Assembly: GCF_000244755.1 (NCBI RefSeq)
Contig: NZ_AHOO02000006.1
Coordinates: forward strand, 186,001 to 250,000
Origin: Leptospira licerasiae serovar Varillal str. VAR 010
GTDB lineage: Bacteria; Spirochaetota; Leptospiria; Leptospirales; Leptospiraceae
DNA: 64,000 nucleotides
Reading direction: 5' to 3'
Each line of letters begins with the position of its first letter. The stretch's first letter is position 1. The translations under genes and the position numbers were made by a program. Below are positions 28,238 to 40,042 of the stretch, in pieces. The notes below the pieces were generated by a model. It worked only from the letters and a program-made list of their open reading frames with translations, made no database searches and was not told the DNA's origin.

Positions 28238-30000
28238 ATGAGCACAGAATCCCACATTGAATCCTGGACCAAGTCCCCGTTTTCCCCCCAGGTGCAAAAA
28301 GAAGCAAAAGCCATCCTGGACAGATACAAAAAGGGAGAAACTAGCGGCTTAGAAATAGAGGCGTTCACCGTTCCCCTAGAGTTTGGGACCGGAGGAATGA
28401 GGGGAAGGATCGGTAACGGGATCGGTAGAATGAATGAATTCACCGTAGGAAAAGCTGCCCTAGGTTTTTCTAGATACCTCGTCCAAAAATCCAAAAAGCC
28501 GATCCTTGTGATCGCTTACGATTCCAGAAGAAGATCCAGAGAATTTGCGGAAGTCACCGCAGGAGTTGCCGCATCTTTCGGGATCAAGGTGATCCTTTTC
28601 TCCGAAGTGGCTCCTACACCTTTACTTTCCTATGCAGTCCGTTATTATAAAGCAACCGGCGGTGTGGTTCTCACTGCTTCTCATAATCCACCCGAATATA
28701 ATGGGTTCAAGGCTTATCTTTCCAAAGGAGAGCAGCTTGCTCCTCCTGACGATAAAAAGATCATTTCCTTGATCGACAAGGTACAGGATTGGAATGAGAT
28801 CCCTTTTCTTTCTTCCAAAGACCCAAAATACAAAAAGTTAGTCCAAAAAGCGGGAGAGGATTGTTTTTCTTCTTATTTAAAAGCTCTTAAAAAATCAGGG
28901 ATCGTATCCTCAAAGGTCAGTCCTAAAGAAAGATCCCAAACCAAATTAGTATATTCTCCTCTCCATGGGACCGGAGGAAAATATATGAAGAAGTTACTAC
29001 AAGAATTCGGATACAAAAACGTAACTCTGGTTCCGGAACAAAAAGATCCAGATGGAGAATTTCCTACAGTCAAATTCCCGAATCCGGAAGAACCGGAAGC
29101 TTTAGAATTGAGCAGGAAACTTTCCGAAAAGATCGGAGCCGACGCATTTATAGCGACAGACCCGGACGCGGATAGACTTGGGATCGGAGTAAAAAATCCG
29201 AAAGGTGGTTACTCACTTCTAAACGGAAACCAGATCGGTTCTATTTTAGCTGCGTACTTAGCGGAGAAGGTAGGCTCCAAACCTAAAAAGGGTAAAAAAC
29301 CGGTTCTTGTAAAAACCGTAGTCACTACGGATCTGCAAGCTGAGATCGCAAAGAAGAACAAGATCGCACTCAAAAATGTTCTAACGGGTTTTAAGTTTAT
29401 CGCGGAAGTGATGGGAAAACTGGATAAAAGTAAAACCCAGTACTTCCTATTCGGGGGAGAAGAATCCTACGGTTATCTACCTGTGGATTTCGTAAGAGAC
29501 AAAGATAGTCTATCTTCTGCACTTCTACTCATGGAAGTTCTGTCCGAAAAAAAAGATCTACTTTCCTATATGGACGAGATTTATTTGAAGTACGGACTTT
29601 ATCAAGAAAGTCTAAAGTCTTTGACCTTAGAAGGACTTGCAGGCAAAAAGAAGATCCAGGATTCTCTCCAATCTCTCAGGGACAATGACCTGATCGGAAG
29701 GTCCATTGGCAAAAGAAAGGTCACCGGCTTTTTAGATTTCAAGAATAAGATCGCAAAAGGAAGCGCATCTAAATCCGCTTTTTCGGGACTTCCCTCTTCC
29801 GATGTGATCCAATTAGAATTAGAAGGTCAGGCTAAGCTGACTATCCGTCCCTCCGGGACTGAGCCTAAGATCAAAATTTATTCTTCTTTCAAGAGTAGGA
29901 CTTCTCCTAAGACCAAAGCTGAGATCCCAAAATTCACAGAAAGTTTATTAGAAGAATTGAAAGAAACAGAGTCCTTATTTTTACAATTGGCTGGTTTATC

Positions 30001-30004
<4 letters not shown>
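28238..30004 (+). CDS. Phosphoglucomutase/phosphomannomutase (alpha-D-phosphohexomutase)
   Basis: A 588-residue mutase. Sugar-binding and catalytic elements are clear: [12 protein letters not shown] near 49, catalytic phosphoserine loop [14 protein letters not shown] near 150, metal loop [12 protein letters not shown] near 308, [10 protein letters not shown] near 407, and the phosphate-binding [12 protein letters not shown] near the C-terminus. It interconverts hexose 1- and 6-phosphates for glycan precursors. The large size matches the PgcA/PGM2 group. The stop overlaps the aminotransferase start by four bases (ATGA). Confidence 0.93.
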
Positions 30005-32311
<2,307 letters not shown>

Positions 32312-32315
32312 AGCC

Positions 32316-32330
32316 TGGAATTGAATTCCA
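32316..32330. repeat. Inverted repeat TGGAATT-G-AATTCCA after leuB
   Basis: A 7+1+7 base symmetrical element begins five bases after the leuB stop. It is flanked by CCTGG (32314-32318) and CCAGG (32333-32337), so several hairpins can form. The next T-run (32347-32352) is too distant for a classic terminator. It may be an operator for the regulator gene at 32420 or a weak termination or processing site. Confidence 0.3.
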
Positions 32331-32419
32331 TGCCAGGAAATTTCATATTTTTACGTATATAAATACTAAATGAATGAAACTTTCTGGAAATTTCTTGAAT
32401 TAACAGGGACGGTGACTGG

Positions 32420-32827
32420 ATGAAAGGCGGAGTAGCTCCATCAGGAAGACCTTATCAGGTAATCATTGCGGAAAATTCTAAATTCCAAGCCAAACAATTG
32501 GCTCAGATCCTGGAATCCGAAGGTTACGAAGTGGTCGGCTTTGCGGAAACTGGAAAAGAACTCCTGAATATGTACAAGGAAAACCGAAAGGTGGACTTGA
32601 TCACATTAGACCTTCACCTCCCTGTGATAGACGGTTTTGCTGCATTTTACGAAATGAAAGATATGGGAGTTCTTCCCAGAGTGATCGTGATCAGCGACGA
32701 AAACACTCCGGCAGTCATCAAGGCTTTAACCGAAGACGGCATCATGGACTATCTAGTAAAACCGATCAAAAGAGAAAAAGTCCTAGAAAAAGCAAACGCA
32801 ACCGTCCGAAAAGCGATCAAAGTTTGA
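32420..32827 (+). CDS. Single-domain response regulator (CheY-like)
   Basis: A 135-residue receiver domain without an output domain. Phospho-acceptor Asp64 sits in ITLDLHLPVIDG, the switch Ser92 in VIVISDEN, and the conserved Lys114 in YLVKPIKRE. The acidic pair near the N-terminus is Glu18-Asn19 (IIAENS) rather than Asp-Asp. Such proteins act by protein-protein contact, for instance with the flagellar switch or a kinase relay. No kinase gene is nearby. Downstream of leuB by 108 bases. Confidence 0.92.
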   Translation: MKGGVAPSGRPYQVIIAENSKFQAKQLAQILESEGYEVVGFAETGKELLNMYKENRKVDLITLDLHLPVIDGFAAFYEMKDMGVLPRVIVISDENTPAVIKALTEDGIMDYLVKPIKREKVLEKANATVRKAIKV

Positions 32828-32852
32828 TTCTGATCTTGTAAATTTTAGGGTT

Positions 32853-33551
32853 CTATTCCAACCAAATACAATTCAGATTCCTACCAGTATCTCCCCTTCT
32901 ATGACTAAAAAATTTAGAATTGGGAGACATGGTGCAAACCCCGGCAGTTTCCAAAAAAGGTTGGATCCCCAGACCTTTGATTCTATGAAGTAAGAAAGTT
33001 TTTTGTTCTAAAAGAAACTTTCCAGGTTCTTCCAAAGCTTTCAGAGAACTCGGAACTTCTTTACGAAAAAGAGAAGCCACATCTTCTCCGACTTCGTAGT
33101 GTTTGCCGGTAGCATACGGTCCAAGATAAAAGTGAACTAGTTCCGGATCGACTCCATATCTTTTCTGCACATGGCCTAAGGTTTTTTCCGTAATACCTGC
33201 AAGAGTTCCTTTCCAGCCGGAATGGATCACACCCACAAGAGCAGGCCTACCTGTCCAAAAGAAAATAGGCATACAATCTGCGGTTTTTACGACTAGGATC
33301 TTTTTAGGTTCAGTGGTAAAAAGTGCATCCCCTACAGGAATGTCAGGACCAGGAGATCCGTTTGCTTCCAGGATGGTAGTTCCGTGTTCCTGATTCATAA
33401 AAAATACTTCGGCGCCCGCGACTCCTGAAGCCTGGGCCACCCTTTCTCTGATAAAATTAGGATCGTTTGGATCTCCGGAAGCTTCTTTGTTTCCCAGGAT
33501 CAAAAGCCTAAGGCTTCTTTTATCTTCTAGAAAAAATCTATGATCGATCAT
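32853..33551 (-). CDS. pgeF: Peptidoglycan editing factor PgeF (laccase-domain, YfiH)
   Basis: A 232-residue DUF152-type protein. The metal and active-site residues are visible in NQEHGTTI, VVKTADCMPIFFW and VIHSGWKGTLAGITEKTL. In E. coli the protein removes wrongly added residues from peptidoglycan precursors; related proteins act as purine-nucleoside phosphorylases/deaminases. Convergent with the response regulator (25 bases apart) and divergent from trpF. Confidence 0.92.
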   Translation of the reverse strand: MIDHRFFLEDKRSLRLLILGNKEASGDPNDPNFIRERVAQASGVAGAEVFFMNQEHGTTILEANGSPGPDIPVGDALFTTEPKKILVVKTADCMPIFFWTGRPALVGVIHSGWKGTLAGITEKTLGHVQKRYGVDPELVHFYLGPYATGKHYEVGEDVASLFRKEVPSSLKALEEPGKFLLEQKTFLLHRIKGLGIQPFLETAGVCTMSPNSKFFSHRRGDTGRNLNCIWLE

Positions 33552-33646
33552 ACTTGACTTGGGGAAGTCCTGGTCTTGTATAGAAAAGAGAGGAAATATT
33601 TCGAGCCGGAAACGGAATCAAAATACAATCCCGGAAAAAAAATCCC

Positions 33647-34309
33647 ATGTCCCAAACCCCTAAAGTAAAAATCTGCGGAATACGAAAAGTAGACGATCTT
33701 AAAATCTGCGTGGAAGAAGCAGCCGATCTGATCGGGATCAATTTTGTATCTTCCAGCCCAAGATTGGTTTCTCCTAAAGAAGCTGAGATCCTAGTCACCT
33801 ATTTATATACTTCCGTTCCTTCGTTTTTACGCCCGAAAATCGTATTCCTTTTTTATAAATCTTCAACCCAATATATAGAAGCAATTTTAAAAAATTTGCA
33901 CCACGACTATGTCCAATACGTTAGCGACGACCCATTGGCTCCGGGCGAAACTTCCCCGCTATTCCAAACCAAGGATTCCAGAATTATTTCCTATCGTGTT
34001 CGCGGAAATGTGAATGATAACTCTCTCCGTTTCCTAAATTCAGATTTATTGATATTAGATAGTTATAATTCGGAAGCAGGTGGAGGCACAGGAGAAAGTT
34101 TTCCTTGGGAACAGGTTTCGGAAGTCAGAAGGCCTTATCTACTCGCAGGTGGACTAACTCCGGAGAACGTCGCGAAGGCACTTTCGCAAACCAAAGCATA
34201 CGGAGTGGATGTGGCTAGCGGCGTGGAATCTTCTCCCGGAATTAAGGACCAAAAACTCATTCGGAATTTTATCAGAAATGCAAAACAATTCTCTTACAAC
34301 GGAAACTAA
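33647..34309 (+). CDS. trpF: Phosphoribosylanthranilate isomerase
   Basis: A 220-residue TIM-barrel enzyme of tryptophan synthesis (third step). The N-terminal KVKICGIRKVDD carries the catalytic Cys, INFVSSSPRLVS replaces the more common INFxxxSPR, and LILDSYNSEAGGGTGESFPW supplies the catalytic Asp and phosphate loop, with LAGGLTPENVAKAL after it. No other trp gene lies in the window. It overlaps mutS by 32 bases if mutS begins at 34278. Confidence 0.95.
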   Translation: MSQTPKVKICGIRKVDDLKICVEEAADLIGINFVSSSPRLVSPKEAEILVTYLYTSVPSFLRPKIVFLFYKSSTQYIEAILKNLHHDYVQYVSDDPLAPGETSPLFQTKDSRIISYRVRGNVNDNSLRFLNSDLLILDSYNSEAGGGTGESFPWEQVSEVRRPYLLAGGLTPENVAKALSQTKAYGVDVASGVESSPGIKDQKLIRNFIRNAKQFSYNGN

Positions 34310-36836
34310 TTCTCCGGATCTGACGGAAGCCCTGGATACTCCGATGATGAGGCAGTATCTGGAGATCAAGGCAAAGTTCCCTGATTCTATCCTATTCTTC
34401 CGAATGGGAGATTTTTATGAGATGTTTTTGGAAGATGCAAAAATTGCCTCAGCGATCCTAGATATTGCGCTTACAAAAAGACAAAACTCAGTTCCGATGT
34501 GCGGTATACCGTTCCATAGTAAGGACGGATATATTTCCAGGTTGCTTTCTGCAGGCAAGAAGATAGCGGTCTGCGAACAATCCAGACCCGAAGACGGAAA
34601 TACAAAACTGATGACCAGAGACGTAGTGAGAATCATCACTCCTGGAACAGTTATAGAAGAACATTTGCTTTCAGGATTCCAAAATAATTATCTATGCGTG
34701 TTGGTCCCGAAAGCCGCTTTGATCTTTGTGGGAATGGCAGATGTTTCCACAGGGGAAGTCCTACATTTTGCAGTTCCAATTTCCAGGACACAAGTTTTGG
34801 AATCAGAATTCGTAAAATTTAAACCGAGTGAAATTTGTGTATTTTCTCAAGACCTGGAAAGGATCAGGACTTGGCCCAATTTCGGAGAAAGAGAGCTGAC
34901 CGTTTTGGACGCATCTAAAGTCGGATCGGAGAATTCAAACGATCCGTTCCAGACGGTTACTAAAACATTAGAATATTATATTAGAGAAAATTACAGGGAT
35001 GGGACTCTTACATTAAGAGAACCGCGTATTCTGCAAACAGGTTCCTATTTGGAGATGGATAGAGAGACCATCCTAAACCTGGAGTTGATTGAAAACGAAA
35101 AAGAAGACAAAGGCCATACTCTATTTTCCGTTCTAAATTTTTGCAGCACTGCCAAGGGAAAAAGAGTTTTAAAACAGAGGATCTTATTTCCGGAAACGGA
35201 CCCGGCTATTCTGAAATCCAGATGGGAAAAACAGGATATCATCAAAAAAGTCCCTTTTGCCCATTTGACCCAAGCTCTGAAGGATCTTGGAGATTTGGAA
35301 AGAATTCTAGCAAGATTCAGAGGAAACAAGGCCTATCCTAGGGATTTTAAAACAATTCTTTCTTCTATCCAAACATTGGATTCTCTTATCGGCTTACTTT
35401 CTCCTCTTGGTTATCCGATCTCCAAACCGGACAAATTGGACGACCTAAAAGTCCATATCGAAGATAGGATCCATACGGAAGAACTTCCGGTTATATTAGG
35501 GAATGGTAAATTTCTGAAAGACGGATTCGATAAAAACCTGGATCGGGCCAGAGAAGCAGGCTCCAAAGGTGCGGACTGGATCTTAGAATTAGAAACGGAA
35601 GAAAAGAAAAAAACCGGACTTTCCACTCTAAAGATCAAGTACAATAAGATTGTTGGATATTTTATAGAGATTTCCCGCGCACAAGCAGAGCAGGCTCCTA
35701 AAGAATATCTCAAAAAACAAACTCTGGTTACATCCGAAAGATTTACCACTGCCAGATTGGAAGAGATAGAAAGAACAATTTTAGAAGCAGATGAGATCAT
35801 CCAAAAAGTGGAGAAGGTTGAATTCGAAAAAATGGTACAAACCGTTTTGGAATATTCTTCCGAACTTCTTCTCGTTTCGGAAGAATTTGGAGATCTAGAT
35901 TTCCAAATCGCTCTCTTAAAAGCCGAGGAAAAATTCGGCTGGATACGCCCTGAACTGAGCGAAGATTCCACTCTGGAAATGAAATCTTCCAGACATCCTG
36001 TGGTGGAGGCTAGTCTTCCAGTAGGTGCAAAATTCACTCCAAACGATGTGGGCTTAGATGGAAAAGAAAACTCGATCGCGATCCTAACTGGTCCTAATAT
36101 GGCAGGTAAATCCACATTCATGAGGCAGATCGCGATCAATCAGATCTTATTCCAGATCGGTGGAAGTGTGGCTGCCGAGGCCGCAAAACTTCCTATCTTA
36201 GACAAATTATTCACTCGAATCGGTGCGGGAGATAACCTGAATGCAGGAGAATCCACGTTCTATGTAGAAATGAAAGAGACTGCAAATATTCTTAGGAACT
36301 GCACTTCTCAATCTTTATTACTTTTTGATGAAGTAGGAAGAGGAACATCCACCTACGACGGGATGAGCATTGCCTGGGCTATCTTAGAATCTCTTTCCGA
36401 GATGCACCCAAGACCTAAAACCGTTTTTGCCACCCATTATCACGAACTTACTGAACTTTCTAGGCTTCCTGGAGTTTGGAACCTTCATATGGAGACAGTG
36501 GAGAAGGACGACAAAGTAATTTTTTTAAGAAAAGTAAAACCAGGTAAGGCTAAAAAATCCTTCGGTATCTATGTGGCCCAACTTGCAGGTGTTCCTGATT
36601 CAGTCGTAAAACGTGCCGCAGAAATTCTCACGGATATGGAATCCAGGAAAAAGGAAATCCGTATCCAAACTAGGGAACCTTCCCTATTCCAAGACATGAG
36701 CGCACCTAATGGTGATACTCAGTTCTGGCAGGATTTTAAAAAGGAAATCACAGATCTTCCGATCGACTCTATGACTCCGATAGAAGCTTTAAAACTTTTG
36801 GATGATTGGAAGAAAAGAGTGAGCTCGAGGGGATAA
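34278..36836 (+). CDS. mutS: DNA mismatch repair ATPase MutS
   Basis: I choose the ATG at 34278 (852 residues) over the upstream in-frame 34209, which lies deeper inside trpF and adds non-conserved sequence. The mismatch-reading motif FFRMGDFYEMF is near residue 38. The ATPase domain shows Walker A LTGPNMAGKSTFMRQ, the signature GESTFYVEMKE, Walker B LLLFDEVGRGTSTYDG and the ATHYHEL loop. It recognises mispairs and recruits MutL; mutL is not in the window. Its start inside trpF suggests translational coupling. Confidence 0.96.
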   Translation: MQNNSLTTETNSPDLTEALDTPMMRQYLEIKAKFPDSILFFRMGDFYEMFLEDAKIASAILDIALTKRQNSVPMCGIPFHSKDGYISRLLSAGKKIAVCEQSRPEDGNTKLMTRDVVRIITPGTVIEEHLLSGFQNNYLCVLVPKAALIFVGMADVSTGEVLHFAVPISRTQVLESEFVKFKPSEICVFSQDLERIRTWPNFGERELTVLDASKVGSENSNDPFQTVTKTLEYYIRENYRDGTLTLREPRILQTGSYLEMDRETILNLELIENEKEDKGHTLFSVLNFCSTAKGKRVLKQRILFPETDPAILKSRWEKQDIIKKVPFAHLTQALKDLGDLERILARFRGNKAYPRDFKTILSSIQTLDSLIGLLSPLGYPISKPDKLDDLKVHIEDRIHTEELPVILGNGKFLKDGFDKNLDRAREAGSKGADWILELETEEKKKTGLSTLKIKYNKIVGYFIEISRAQAEQAPKEYLKKQTLVTSERFTTARLEEIERTILEADEIIQKVEKVEFEKMVQTVLEYSSELLLVSEEFGDLDFQIALLKAEEKFGWIRPELSEDSTLEMKSSRHPVVEASLPVGAKFTPNDVGLDGKENSIAILTGPNMAGKSTFMRQIAINQILFQIGGSVAAEAAKLPILDKLFTRIGAGDNLNAGESTFYVEMKETANILRNCTSQSLLLFDEVGRGTSTYDGMSIAWAILESLSEMHPRPKTVFATHYHELTELSRLPGVWNLHMETVEKDDKVIFLRKVKPGKAKKSFGIYVAQLAGVPDSVVKRAAEILTDMESRKKEIRIQTREPSLFQDMSAPNGDTQFWQDFKKEITDLPIDSMTPIEALKLLDDWKKRVSSRG

Positions 36837-36860
36837 ACAAGGGGCGGCTCCTCGTTTTTT
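36826..36860 (+). terminator. Possible weak terminator after mutS
   Basis: CGAGG (36826-36830) can pair with CCTCG (36850-36854) around a 19-base loop, followed by six T residues. The stem begins inside the last mutS codons and the stop lies in the loop. An outer GTGAG/CTCAC pair (36819-36823 with 36861-36865) could extend it. The stem is short, so the call is tentative. Confidence 0.3.
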
Positions 36861-36918
36861 CTCACGCAGAGGCAAAGAGCTGTGAAGACAATAAATGTGG
36901 GACGTCCTTGATCGTGGG

Positions 36919-37785
36919 CTATTCCGTAAACAAATACAAAAGAACATCCATAGAAGCAAAGTCTATCCAGTTGGAAATATTGGTCTTAAGACCTTCCTTT
37001 GCATGAAATCCGATCCCGATCCCCGATGCTTCCAACATCAGTTGGTCGTTTGCACCGTCGCCGACAGCTACTACATTTTCCTTACTCATTTGAAAGCGGG
37101 ACTGTAGCTCCAAAAGAGAATCTCTTTTGATAATTTTATCCACTACGGTTCCGGATACTGTCCCTAAAAGTTTATCCCCTTCTCTGTCCAAATAATTCGC
37201 ACGGACCTCGTCGATGGAATATTCTTGTTTAAATCTTTCTAATATATCGATAAATCCGCCGCTGAATACAGCCGTTTTTGCGTTCTTCTTCCTTAAACCT
37301 TGGAACAATTCGGGGACACCGTGATTCGCGTGTAATTTAAAATACAATTCGTCGAATATGGACACAGGAAGACCTTTTAGATAAGAGCATCTTTTTCGGA
37401 GAGCTTCGTGAAAGTTCAAATTTCCTTCCATAGCTTCCTTAGTAACATGTGCTACTTCTTCATAGACTCCTGCGTATCTTGCTAATTCGTCTATGACTTC
37501 CTCTTTAATCAGGGTGGAATCCATGTCGAAGCAGAATAGGGCTCCGTTGCTTAAAAAGGAAAAGATTTGGATCAGATCGATCTTACGGAATCTTTGTAAT
37601 TCCTGCCTGAGATAAAGTAATTCTTCTCTTTGGAATACACGATCCGTCTTCCATACATCGCATACGTATTCTTTGGAAACTTCAGTCCTTCTTTCTATAA
37701 AGACTGGTTGTTTGAATCGGTCGGAAAGTGCCTCGGATAATCTTTGGGGGTCCGAATCGTTTTTTGGACTGAAAAATAAGATCAC
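36919..37785 (-). CDS. serB: Phosphoserine phosphatase
   Basis: A 288-residue HAD phosphatase, last step of serine synthesis. The nucleophile motif FCFDMDSTLIKEEVIDELA is near residue 84, motif II in VFSGGFIDILERF, and motif IV VVAVGDGANDQLMLEASGIGI near the C-terminus. The N-terminal 80 residues look like a divergent ACT-type module, as in other SerB proteins. Start codon is GTG. It is 6 bases downstream of the SGNH lipoprotein gene. Confidence 0.95.
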   Translation of the reverse strand: MILFFSPKNDSDPQRLSEALSDRFKQPVFIERRTEVSKEYVCDVWKTDRVFQREELLYLRQELQRFRKIDLIQIFSFLSNGALFCFDMDSTLIKEEVIDELARYAGVYEEVAHVTKEAMEGNLNFHEALRKRCSYLKGLPVSIFDELYFKLHANHGVPELFQGLRKKNAKTAVFSGGFIDILERFKQEYSIDEVRANYLDREGDKLLGTVSGTVVDKIIKRDSLLELQSRFQMSKENVVAVGDGANDQLMLEASGIGIGFHAKEGLKTNISNWIDFASMDVLLYLFTE

Positions 37786-37791
37786 TTAAGA

Positions 37792-38535
37792 CTATCTTAG
37801 AAGGGATTTAATTTTGCGAAGCCAGATGATATAGGCATCTCTGTTGATGTGGATCGGATCTTTTTTTCCGTCATAAGAAAATGCCAATTCCTCTCTGAGA
37901 AAAGGGATCCCTTTTTGTCTGAACTCAGGCCAGATATCCAAAAACTGAACATTTTGGTTCTCATTTGCAAACCGCAAAAGCCAAGTATTTACGATTGGCG
38001 ATATTGAATTTACATTCCGGCTCAAAACCGGAGGAATTCCCAAAATCAAAATTTTAGTATTCGGAAGAGTTTTTCTGATCTTTTGGATCAAAAGCCTATG
38101 AATGCCTTCTATATAATCCAGACATTTTCCGTCTCGAATATCATTCCCACCGATTTCTAAGATAATTGTAGAAGGTTTTAGATTCAGAACCGTGGAATCC
38201 AGGCGATTTAAAAGAAGTTCCGTCATATCCCCGGCGATCCCTCGATTCACTGAACCCGAAAAATCTGCCTGGATCAGATCCGGCGGAATGGCAGCGATCA
38301 GACTATTTCCTACGAAAACTATATTCGCTTTTTTTAATTTTTCGTTCTCATTTGTGTAGATAAGAACAGCTTCCAAATACAATTTTTGGTAAGATTCCCA
38401 TTCGTCAGAATTCCTGATACCGACTTTGTCCACACATTTGAAATCGGGATTATAGTAGTCGTATATTACCCTAGGTTGGAAAACAGAACAAGAGATTAGG
38501 GAAAGAAGAAAAAAACAAATCCCTAATACTTTCAT
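37792..38535 (-). CDS. SGNH/GDSL-family hydrolase lipoprotein
   Basis: A 247-residue lipoprotein (MKVLGICFFLLSLISC, lipobox Cys16). The SGNH blocks are readable: nucleophile Ser in IVFVGNSLIAAI (GNSL instead of GDSL), oxyanion Gly in NRGIAGDMT, Asn in ILEIGGNDIRDG, and the Asp/His pair in DPIHINRDAY. Probably an esterase or acyl hydrolase of lipids or glycans at the periplasmic or surface face. Preceded by a 57-residue gene 23 bases upstream and followed by serB after 6 bases. Confidence 0.88.
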   Translation of the reverse strand: MKVLGICFFLLSLISCSVFQPRVIYDYYNPDFKCVDKVGIRNSDEWESYQKLYLEAVLIYTNENEKLKKANIVFVGNSLIAAIPPDLIQADFSGSVNRGIAGDMTELLLNRLDSTVLNLKPSTIILEIGGNDIRDGKCLDYIEGIHRLLIQKIRKTLPNTKILILGIPPVLSRNVNSISPIVNTWLLRFANENQNVQFLDIWPEFRQKGIPFLREELAFSYDGKKDPIHINRDAYIIWLRKIKSLLR

Positions 38536-38558
38536 TTGAACGGTCCCTTTAAAAACTC

Positions 38559-38732
38559 TCAGTTCTCGGATTCTTTCATATGAAATCGTTTATGCCAATC
38601 AGCAATCTGAGCTTGCAGATATTCTTCCGTGTCGCAGATACGAAATTCAATTGGGTTGTTGGAAACTGTATCGATCAATTTGGCTTCTATATAGCCGTTT
38701 TTTAGTTTATTGATCTCTATTTTGTATTTCAT
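38559..38732 (-). CDS. Small hypothetical protein, 57 residues
   Basis: An open frame ATG (38732) to TGA (38559) encodes 57 residues beginning MKYKIEINKLKNGYIEAKLI and ending HMKESEN. GGAG (38741-38744) stands eight bases before the ATG, an excellent ribosome-binding site. The composition is normal for a soluble protein with an alternating strand-like N-terminal half and a helical C-terminal half; one cysteine (RICDTEEYL). It lies 23 bases upstream of the SGNH lipoprotein gene on the same strand. Function unknown. Confidence 0.65.
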   Translation of the reverse strand: MKYKIEINKLKNGYIEAKLIDTVSNNPIEFRICDTEEYLQAQIADWHKRFHMKESEN

Positions 38733-38879
38733 CCGACAATCTCCGTTATATCCAGGATTTTCATCCCTACCAGAGTTTCAATCTATTCCGAAATTTATCT
38801 TGGAAAACCACCGAGCCTGGGAATCTTCCCATACTAGGTCCGAAAATGCTATACGATTTTGGTTCGTAATCCAAAAAAA

Positions 38880-39974
38880 CTATTTCAAGGATTTCCGATA
38901 TTTGTAAAGTTCCGGGAAATTTTCACGAGCGTAAGGATGGTCTTTTCCTAAAGCGGATTCCCAATCTATTTCTTCTCCAACGCCGGAAGAGAATTCTGGA
39001 TAGAATCCCGAGTCTAAGATCATTCGGATCGTGTCCGCAGCATCGGAGCCTTTTACGTTTAAATAGCCGCTAGCAAACAAGGAATTTGCGGCGTATAAAG
39101 CCATTCCTTGCAATCCTCTGAGATGCCCTTCTCTTCCCGCAGCAATACGGACCTCCGAGTCAGGGTTCACCAAACGAAATGCAATAAGCGTTCTGAGGCA
39201 AAATTCAGGGGTTAAACTTTGGGGATTTTTGATCGCATGTCCTGCAACCGGGATGAAAAAATTCACAGGAATAGAGATCACTTTTAGGTTCTTGATCTCG
39301 TATATAACATCCGTTAGATCCCAAAGGGATTCTCCCATTCCAACGATCACACCGGAACACATTCCTACTCCGGCCTTCATCAAATGGGTAATGGTCTCTA
39401 CTCTTTGTTCGTAGGTATGAGTGTCACAGATTTCTGGATAGTGTGCCTTAGAAGTATTTAGGTTATGATTGTATCTATCAAGACCGGCAGCTTTTAAACG
39501 TTCCGCTTTTTCCCTGTCGAGTAGACCCGCGGACAAACAGACTTTTAATCCAAGTTCTTTGCTGATCTTTTCGATAGTGAATGCAAGTTTTTCGGTGGTT
39601 AATGAATTTGGTCCTGTTCCGGCAGTAACCATACAAAAACGATAGGCTCCATTCTCCTTAGCTTGTGCTGCATCCTGGAAGATCTCTTCCGGGGATTTCA
39701 TGGAGTATTCCTGGACTCCGGAATCTGCATTCTTTCTTTGAGCGCAATAACCGCAGTCTTCGGGGCAATGTCCGTTCTTAATATTGTCTAGAACATGGAT
39801 ACGGACTGTTTTACCGAAGTATTTTTCACGGACTTTATATGCCTTGTCCAAAGCCTCTGTCAAAGGGATCTGGCCGCTTAGAATGGCATGTGTTTCCTCT
39901 CGATCTATAATGCTTGGCACCTCTGAAAATATTTTTTCTTCAGTGACTTGAGGAGTTTCTAGACTAAGTTTCAT
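38880..39974 (-). CDS. bioB: Biotin synthase
   Basis: A 364-residue radical-SAM enzyme that inserts sulfur into dethiobiotin. The CxxxCxxC cluster motif is [10 protein letters not shown] near residue 70. Further conserved parts are [35 protein letters not shown] and [15 protein letters not shown]. The start ATG encodes a slightly extended N-terminus. It is the last bio gene, separated from bioA by 68 bases, unlike the tight bioF-bioD-bioA run; a TTGACG upstream may mark its own promoter. Confidence 0.97.
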   Translation of the reverse strand: MKLSLETPQVTEEKIFSEVPSIIDREETHAILSGQIPLTEALDKAYKVREKYFGKTVRIHVLDNIKNGHCPEDCGYCAQRKNADSGVQEYSMKSPEEIFQDAAQAKENGAYRFCMVTAGTGPNSLTTEKLAFTIEKISKELGLKVCLSAGLLDREKAERLKAAGLDRYNHNLNTSKAHYPEICDTHTYEQRVETITHLMKAGVGMCSGVIVGMGESLWDLTDVIYEIKNLKVISIPVNFFIPVAGHAIKNPQSLTPEFCLRTLIAFRLVNPDSEVRIAAGREGHLRGLQGMALYAANSLFASGYLNVKGSDAADTIRMILDSGFYPEFSSGVGEEIDWESALGKDHPYARENFPELYKYRKSLK

Positions 39975-40042
39975 TCTGCCGATAGTTTCCGAGGCGGTGT
40001 TTTCCTTGGCAATCCATTATTCGATATAAAAACGGGCGTTCG

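Noticed and set aside
28155..28307. 51-residue N-terminal extension of the small membrane protein
   Set aside because: It would overlap the divergent mutase gene and has poor composition; the ATG at 28154 is preferred.
34209..34277. Upstream mutS start within trpF
   Set aside because: It adds 23 residues encoded inside trpF with no MutS similarity; the ATG at 34278 is closer to the usual start.
35411..36139. A 242-residue open frame on the minus strand opposite mutS
   Set aside because: It is Ser/Phe-rich low-quality sequence mirroring a well-conserved gene, with no ribosome-binding site; a shadow frame.
39975..40042. A BirA operator between bioA and bioB
   Set aside because: No TTGTAAACC-like inverted repeat is present in the gap.
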